64,000 bases of DNA from Micrococcaceae bacterium Sec5.7 (lineage in GTDB: Bacteria; Actinomycetota; Actinomycetes; Actinomycetales; Micrococcaceae). The notes beneath the pieces were generated by a model. That model was not told where the DNA came from and did no database searches. It saw only the letters and a list, made by a program, of their open reading frames with translations. The stretch lies in NCBI GenBank assembly GCA_039636785.1, contig CP144169.1, positions 4,030,001 to 4,094,000 of the forward strand, written 5' to 3'. Below are positions 59,194 to 64,000 of the stretch, piece after piece; position 1 is the first letter of the stretch; every line of letters starts with the position of its first letter. The position numbers were made by a program, and so were the translations under genes.

Positions 59194-59335
59194 CTCCCGG
59201 CCCCCTTTGAGTTTTTGTCCAGTTGCAGCTTTCAATCGCGCTTTGGAGGGCGATATCTGGACTGATGTTCCCGGACCAAGTGTCATGTTGACGCCGGGCA
59301 AGCGCATTCCCAACTCTTACTGGCAGGATGGACCC

Positions 59336-60460
59336 ATGCGTATTCTCATCGCCCCGGACAAGTTCAAGGGATCACTCACCGCCGCCGAAGCGGCGTCCGC
59401 CATCGCCGAAGGCGCGCTTCGGGTGTACCCGGACGCCGTAGCCACCCAGTTCCCTGTGGCGGACGGTGGCGAAGGGACCCTTGAGGCCGCGGTGTCGGCC
59501 GGCTACGAGGAGCGGCTCAACGCCGTCGTGGGTCCGATTCTCGCGCCGATCGGAGCTGCGTGGGCCATTCGCAAGGATGCTTTCGGCGGGGCGACAGCCG
59601 TGATCGAAACGGCCCAGGCCTCCGGTCTGGAACACATGGAGCCGACGCCCGCCAACGCCTTGCGCGCGCACAGTTACGGTTGCGGGCAGCTGATCGCAGC
59701 GGCCCTCGACGCCGGCGCCAATGAGATTGTGCTGGGGCTGGGCGGCTCGGCAATGTCCGACGGCGGCAGCGGCGCACTGCGTGCGCTGGGCCTCAAGCCC
59801 CTGGACTCGGCGGGAAATGTGGTGCCGCTGGGCGGGGGGTCGCTGGCAGATGTGGCGCGGGTGGATATGTCCGGCCTGGACCCGCGCCTCACCGCGGCGA
59901 CGTTCCGGATTGCCGTGGACGTGCAGAATCCGCTCTTCGGCGCGGAGGGCGCCGCCCACGTTTTCGGCCCGCAGAAGGGCGCCGACGAGGATGCCGTTGA
60001 AATGCTCGACGCCGGTCTCCGCAACTGGGCGTCCGTCCTCCGCGAGGCGACCGGCCGGGACGTCAACGTACCGGGAGCCGGGGCAGCAGGCGGGTTCCCG
60101 GCGTCGTTCCTGGCGTTCACCCAGGCACGGCTGGAAGGCGGTTTCGCGCTGGTGGCGGGGCTCACGGGGCTGGCCGAACAGCTCGCGGACGCCGATCTGG
60201 TGATCACCGGCGAAGGGTCCATGGACTCGCAGTCGCTCACCGGCAAGGCACCCATCGCGCTCGCGGACGCGGCGCACGAACGAGGGATTCCGGTGATCGT
60301 GGTGGCTGGCCGGATTCTGGTGACGCCGGAAGAGCTCGCCGGGCACGGCGTGGTGGCCGCTGCCCAACTGCTGGATATCGCCGCAAGTCCGGAAGACGCC
60401 GTCGCGAATGCCGCCAAGTACCTCGCGTGGGCCACGAGCCAGGTGCTGGAAGGCGCCTGA
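59336..60460 (+). CDS. Glycerate kinase (GK-I/GarK family)
   Basis: A 374-residue glycerate kinase: MRILIAPDKFKGSLTAAEAA at the start, FPVADGGEGTLEAAV, EIVLGLGGSAMSDGGSGALR, GAGAAGGFPASFLAF, LVITGEGSMDSQSLTGKAPI. Phosphorylates D-glycerate in glycerate/glyoxylate metabolism. The ATG at 59336 is used; the frame is open upstream without features. Monocistronic or weakly linked to GDPD. Confidence 0.95.
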   Translation: MRILIAPDKFKGSLTAAEAASAIAEGALRVYPDAVATQFPVADGGEGTLEAAVSAGYEERLNAVVGPILAPIGAAWAIRKDAFGGATAVIETAQASGLEHMEPTPANALRAHSYGCGQLIAAALDAGANEIVLGLGGSAMSDGGSGALRALGLKPLDSAGNVVPLGGGSLADVARVDMSGLDPRLTAATFRIAVDVQNPLFGAEGAAHVFGPQKGADEDAVEMLDAGLRNWASVLREATGRDVNVPGAGAAGGFPASFLAFTQARLEGGFALVAGLTGLAEQLADADLVITGEGSMDSQSLTGKAPIALADAAHERGIPVIVVAGRILVTPEELAGHGVVAAAQLLDIAASPEDAVANAAKYLAWATSQVLEGA

Positions 60461-60504
60461 GCCGTCCTCTGCGGAACCTTTGTGGAAACTCGCCGACCGG
60501 GGAG

Positions 60505-60800
60505 CTACGCGCCCGTCTCATAGTGCGGCTCGGCCACGGGCTTGGACTCGGGTGAGCCCTTTTCGCGGAGGTAAACGGAAGCGCCGACCAGCACGGCGAC
60601 GGCCAGGAATTCACTCTGCCAGTTCTGGAAGGACTCGAACCAGAAGCGGCTGGTTGCCAGATACCCCAGGAACGTGACGGTTGGCTGGTCGTGGCTCTGC
60701 TGTAGTTATTGGCGCCGGTCAGGATCATCCCGCCGTAAAAGACCACGAACAATGCAATGTTTGCCAGCAGCAGCCCGTGTTCCTTGGCCCACTTGCCCAT
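60505..60800 (-). pseudogene. DUF6766 small membrane protein, frameshifted
   Basis: Begins MGKWAKEHGLLLANIALFVV, FYGGMILTGANNYS, typical of DUF6766. Near 60688 the frame slips by one base; FLGYLATSRFWFESFQNWQS, EFLAVAVLVGASVYLREKGS and PVAEPHYETGA continue in another frame to a stop at 60505. The rest of the family sequence is intact, so this is either one lost base or a sequencing indel. Confidence 0.75.
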
Positions 60801-60832
60801 GATTCCTCCTGCGTTGGTCTGAAACCCGCCTG

Positions 60833-61330
60833 CTACTTGCCCGCCGCGCGCCTGTTGAGAAGCAGCGGGACGTAGACCAGCAGAACCAGCAGAACGGCAA
60901 GCAGCACGCCGCCGGCAGTGAGTCCTGCAACACGCCCGGCGGTGACATCGAAGACCAGCGCGGCGGTGCCCACGCTCAGGATGGCGACGCCGCCCAGGGC
61001 TATTTTGGTGATGCTGTCCGCGCTGGACACCAGGGTTTCCTTGAGGCGTTGACGGAAGAGGCGCCGGTGGACACTGACGGGCAGGAGGATAAATGCCGTG
61101 GTGAGGGTGGCCGCCACCACGTTGGCAAGATACAGGCCGATCTGGAAGTCATCGAGGGTTTCGAACCGCTGCTGGAAAGGCAACGTCAGCAGGAATCCGG
61201 CCAGAATCTGGACGCCGGTCTGGAGAACCCTGAGCTCTTGAAGCAGCTCGCCCCAGTTCCGGTCGAGCTGCTCTTCCCGTGTCTCGTTCCTTCCGCTTGC
61301 GCTGCCGGGTTGATACTCGGGATCTGACAT
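60833..61330 (-). CDS. DUF6328 family membrane protein
   Basis: A 165-residue protein. N-terminal acidic/polar ~25 residues, then the family core NWGELLQELRVLQTGVQILA, GFLLTLPFQQRFETLDDFQI, and four membrane segments (VVAATLTTAFILLPVSVH; IALGGVAILSVGTAALVFDV; GLTAGGVLLAVLLVLLVYVP). Function unknown. It is just upstream of the DUF6766 gene in the same direction; these two often accompany stress-related loci in actinobacteria (recollection, unchecked). Confidence 0.82.
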   Translation of the reverse strand: MSDPEYQPGSASGRNETREEQLDRNWGELLQELRVLQTGVQILAGFLLTLPFQQRFETLDDFQIGLYLANVVAATLTTAFILLPVSVHRRLFRQRLKETLVSSADSITKIALGGVAILSVGTAALVFDVTAGRVAGLTAGGVLLAVLLVLLVYVPLLLNRRAAGK

Positions 61331-61609
61331 TCACTCGCCTCCTTGCTCGCAGCCCTCGGGACTCGCACGGTTGCTCCAAATCTAGGCGCAAGCACAGGCA
61401 ACTTCAACGCTTTATAAGTTTACTGACTAATTTGGTCCCAACAGTGGATGTGCCACGCCGGTCTCGGTTAGTTTCGAAGAGCCCGATGCGCACCGGGCCC
61501 TTAGGAAATCCGCACTGAGCAGGTGGAGTGTGAGTGGCTCAGCCAGGCAGCCCCCGGGCTCATCCATCCCGATCCACGCACAACTGATCCCGTCACAACA
61601 GGAGGAAAC
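61331..61609. promoter_or_regulatory. Divergent promoter region
   Basis: About 280 bases with an unusually AT-rich core at 61405-61440 (TTTATAAGTTTACTGACTAA). It should carry promoters for the DUF6328 gene leftwards and the acidic protein rightwards. The latter has a strong ribosome site (ACAGGAGGAAAC) directly before 61610. Confidence 0.45.
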
Positions 61610-62118
61610 ATGAGCGACAACCAGCACACGGCCCCTGAAGAGGAAACCGGCGGTACGGCACACCCACCGCGGAGCAGGAAAGCGGCGGACCGGACACCAA
61701 GCAGTTCGCCCAGCCGCGGGAAGAAGAGGGCTTCGACGCTGCAGGCCTGAACCAGGACAGCCCCGACGGCGAGACCTACCAGACCGGTACACCCAGCCTG
61801 GGTCACCTCAGTGCCGAGGATCAGGACAGCGCGGGCGAGCCCGGAGCCGGGCGATTCGGCGGCACCGACGACCAGCTGCATGCCGAGACTGACAGCACCG
61901 ACCCGGGATTCGAGCCGGCGGGCGGGGCCGGTGCGGAATTGCCCTCGGCAGAGGCCGAGATCGACGCCTCCAACGCGGATGGACAGGGCTCCGCGCCGTT
62001 CTCCTCGGAATCCGGCGAGGACGCCGCAGGGCTCCCGGACGGCAGCGGCACGAATCCTCCAGCCGAGAAGGCCCCGAACGACCGGGATGAGAACAAGGAA
62101 ACCTTCGACGCCGGCTGA
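61610..62118 (+). pseudogene. Acidic disordered protein, frameshifted near its start
   Basis: ATG 61610 follows an ideal AGGAGG. The first frame reads MSDNQHTAPEEETGGTA and ends early at 61750. From about 61660 another frame continues the same composition: TPTAEQESGGPDTKQFAQPR, EEEGFDAAGLNQDSPDGETY, then EPAGGAGAELPSAEAEIDAS, to ETFDAG and a stop at 62118. The whole would be a ~169-residue Asp/Glu/Gly-rich disordered protein, as seen in general stress proteins of Micrococcaceae. One base change restores it. Confidence 0.65.
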
Positions 62119-62320
62119 ACGGAACCGTTGAGACGGCACCCGGTGCCTTTGCCGCGACGAGGTGCCTCGCCCCCGATTCCATGGCAAACAGGGCAGGAAG
62201 ACGCCGGTCGTCGCAGCCGACTCCCTGCCGCCCCTACCCGCGGCGCCAGCACCGGCTCTACCCGATCTGACCTACCCGCACGCCCAACAGGCACTCATGG
62301 TCTATTTTGGCGACGGACCG

Positions 62321-63685
62321 CTAGCGCTTTTTCTGTGCCCGCTTTGCCGCGGCGTTTGCCGCGGCGTTTACCGCAGCCTTGACCGCCGGCGGGAGCCCGG
62401 CCTGTTCCGTTTCCGGTTCGGCCACACTGCCGCGCGCCTTTGCGATGGCCTTCATGCCGTGGTAGATCACCAAGGCTGCGGCGGAGCCCAGGGCAATGCC
62501 GGTGAACTTGAGGTCGCCGACGGTCCAGGTGTAGTCGGCAATGCCAATAATGAGCGCGACGGCGGCGGTGGTCAGGTTCACCGGGTTGGAGAAGTTGACC
62601 TTGTTCTGGACCCAGATCTTCACACCCAGGATGCCGATCATGCCGTACAGCAAAGTGGCCGCGCCACCCAGCACGCCGGCCGGAACCGTGGCGATCAGTT
62701 CGCCGAATTTCGGTGAGAAGCTCAGCACAATGGCGAAGATGCCCGCCACCCAGTAGGCCGCCGTCGAATACACTTTGGTGGCGGCCATGACGCCAATGTT
62801 TTCCGCGTAGGTGGTGGTTCCGGAACCACCGCCGAAGCCAGCAAGCACGGTGGCGGCGCCGTCGGCCATCAGCGCGCGGCCGGAGACGCCGTCGAGGTTC
62901 TGGCCGGTCATGGCGGACACGGACTTCACGTGCCCGATGTTCTCGGCCACCAGCACCAGCACCACGGGGACAAAGAGGCCAACGACGCCGAGGTGGAACT
63001 CGGGTGTCTGGAAATGCGGCAGGCCGATCCACGCGGCGGCGTCCATCTTGGCGTAGTCCACTTCGCCGCGGATCATGGCCACGAGGTACCCCGCCACCAC
63101 GCCTGCCAGGATGCTGAGGCGGCCGATGATGCCGCGGAACAGTACGCTCACCAGAATGATGGTCGCCAGGGTGATGACCGCAGTGACGGGCGCGGCATCG
63201 AAGTTGTTTTTTGCGGCCGGCGCAAGGTTCAGGCCGATCAGCGCCACGATGGCGCCCGTGACGATTGGCGGCATCAGCCGGTTGATCCATCCCGCGCCGA
63301 ACTTCTGCACGACGGCGCCGACTGCCGCGAGCCCGACGCCGGCAAGCACCACTCCGCCCAGCGCCCCGGCCACGCCGAACTGCTGTTGGGACGCCATGAT
63401 GGGCGCGATGAACGCGAAGCTGGAGCCGAGGTAGCTGGGAACCCTGCCCTGGGTGATCACCAGGAAGAGGATGGTGCCGATGCCGGAGAAGAACAGGGTG
63501 GTGGCCGGTGGCATGCCCGTAATGATGGGCACCAGGAACGTGGCGCCGAACATGGCCACAACGTGCTGCATGCCCACGCCGATGGTCAGGGGCCAGGCAA
63601 GGCGCTCATCCGGAGCAACCACCTGTCCGGGACGGATCGATTTGCCGTTGCCGTGCAGCTTCCATTTGGTACCGAGCATGCTCAT
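62321..63685 (-). CDS. NCS2-family uracil/xanthine permease
   Basis: A 454-residue transporter with about 14 membrane segments. Key features: GVGMQHVVAMFGATFLVPII (QH of helix 1), PSYLGSSFAFIAP (helix 3 strand), VVLVLVAENIGHVKSVSAMT (the substrate-binding AENxGH Glu), and GFGGGSGTTTYAENIGVMAA (helix 10 Glu). UraA/uracil-type rather than xanthine-type by the ENIG...TTTYAENIG pattern. Divergent from a RutE-like gene, which fits pyrimidine uptake and degradation. The Ala/Lys-rich C-terminus is disordered. Confidence 0.92.
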   Translation of the reverse strand: MSMLGTKWKLHGNGKSIRPGQVVAPDERLAWPLTIGVGMQHVVAMFGATFLVPIITGMPPATTLFFSGIGTILFLVITQGRVPSYLGSSFAFIAPIMASQQQFGVAGALGGVVLAGVGLAAVGAVVQKFGAGWINRLMPPIVTGAIVALIGLNLAPAAKNNFDAAPVTAVITLATIILVSVLFRGIIGRLSILAGVVAGYLVAMIRGEVDYAKMDAAAWIGLPHFQTPEFHLGVVGLFVPVVLVLVAENIGHVKSVSAMTGQNLDGVSGRALMADGAATVLAGFGGGSGTTTYAENIGVMAATKVYSTAAYWVAGIFAIVLSFSPKFGELIATVPAGVLGGAATLLYGMIGILGVKIWVQNKVNFSNPVNLTTAAVALIIGIADYTWTVGDLKFTGIALGSAAALVIYHGMKAIAKARGSVAEPETEQAGLPPAVKAAVNAAANAAAKRAQKKR

Positions 63686-63837
63686 TGCCGGGGCCTTTCA
63701 AAGGGGTAGCCGCGAGGGCCGGGATCTTCCGGTGCAACAATACCGCGCTGCCCGTGCGGGCCGGGAGCAGAGGGGGCGGTGCAACGCGCTGTGCCGAACG
63801 TCACGCCCCGTCACGGGAAGAGGACACCGTCGCTTGA

Positions 63838-63847
63838 AGTTGCAACT
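63838..63847. promoter_or_regulatory. Palindrome AGTTGCAACT in divergent promoter region
   Basis: A perfect 10-base palindrome between the permease and the RutE-like gene, about 60 bases before the latter's ATG. TTGCAA-type sites are common for MarR or TetR regulators. Weak evidence. Confidence 0.3.
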
Positions 63848-63905
63848 ATGGAAAGCAGAACTGCCGGCCACCACCAGGTGCGCGGGCCAAACGAAAGGGA
63901 TGCGA

Positions 63906-64000
63906 ATGACCGTCGCCCATGAAGAAGCAGTGATCGATTCAGCCGCCGTGGATGCAATCTTTGCCGAAGCGCGCACCGCCAACGCCTTCACCGGCGAGGT
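63906..64000 (+). CDS. Malonic semialdehyde reductase-like nitroreductase (RutE), 5' end only
   Basis: The first ~31 residues, MTVAHEEAVIDSAAVDAIFA and EARTANAFTGEV, match the N-terminus of RutE/HadB-like nitroreductases, FMN enzymes that reduce malonic semialdehyde to 3-hydroxypropionate in uracil breakdown. The rest is outside the window. The divergent uracil-type permease supports this assignment. Confidence 0.7.
   Translation, partial: MTVAHEEAVIDSAAVDAIFAEARTANAFTGE

Noticed and set aside
61501..62187. 229-residue minus-strand ORF opposite the acidic protein
   Set aside because: The plus strand has an ideal ribosome site and a coherent acidic protein once one base is corrected.
1..64000. 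tRNA genes or tRNA-type attachment sites at island edges
   Set aside because: No cloverleaf-like sequence with a T-loop GGTTCGAATCC-type motif was seen by eye at 8.2, 28.9 or 40 kb.

Overview
The window is high-GC DNA with a gene repertoire typical of a soil actinobacterium close to Arthrobacter/Pseudarthrobacter (Micrococcaceae): DUF5997 paired with a LysR-type binding domain, DUF6919, DUF6328 and DUF6766 proteins, a xylose locus, and GTG/TTG starts with AGGAG-type ribosome sites. I see no rRNA, tRNA or CRISPR array. Genus assignment is inference from gene content.

Layout. 1-8.2 kb is accessory: the end of an ECF sigma gene with two tandem paralogous exported proteins, DUF2199 and SUFU-like genes, a P-loop kinase-like gene, a class II Fic protein, a lipoprotein and a DExH helicase. 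The helicase runs in frame into the C-terminal half of an APC amino-acid permease, which marks an island edge, a rearrangement or a misjoin. 8.2-28.8 kb is metabolic chromosome: DUF6919, a VOC protein, ROK regulator, alditol-oxidase-like enzyme, xylA-xylB, then a 5-oxoproline operon (pxpA, MHS transporter, pxpB-pxpC fusion, and a biotin carboxylase-BCCP gene broken by an internal deletion), then a secreted DUF3472 protein with a divergent LacI regulator separated by a perfect 20-bp operator, and a bile-acid:Na+ symporter-like protein.

28.9-40 kb is a junkyard of mobile DNA: truncated helicase and lipoprotein fragments abutting each other, a Y-family polymerase, an IS1380-family element with a 5-bp target duplication (CTTAG) that carries a group II intron inserted exactly after the ATG of its transposase, a truncated RibD/DHFR-like gene with a SRPBCC-ArsR-SRPBCC operon, and a serine resolvase with two frameshifts. 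40.3-56.5 kb holds a copper-linked set: a Tat-type multicopper oxidase with a lipoprotein, a small alarmone synthetase, hydrolase, EAL protein, sugar kinase, a repeat-containing secreted protein, a CopC-CopD fusion, and a 1692-residue membrane-anchored multi-module copper oxidase with a small partner. 56.6-64 kb is housekeeping: HAD phosphatase, GDPD, glycerate kinase, small membrane proteins, an NCS2 pyrimidine permease and the start of a RutE-like reductase.

At least six genes carry single-base frame breaks, so either sequencing indels or real decay should be resolved before any of them is called functional or dead. The most distinctive items are the intron-in-IS nesting, the giant copper oxidase cluster, and the helicase-permease chimera.
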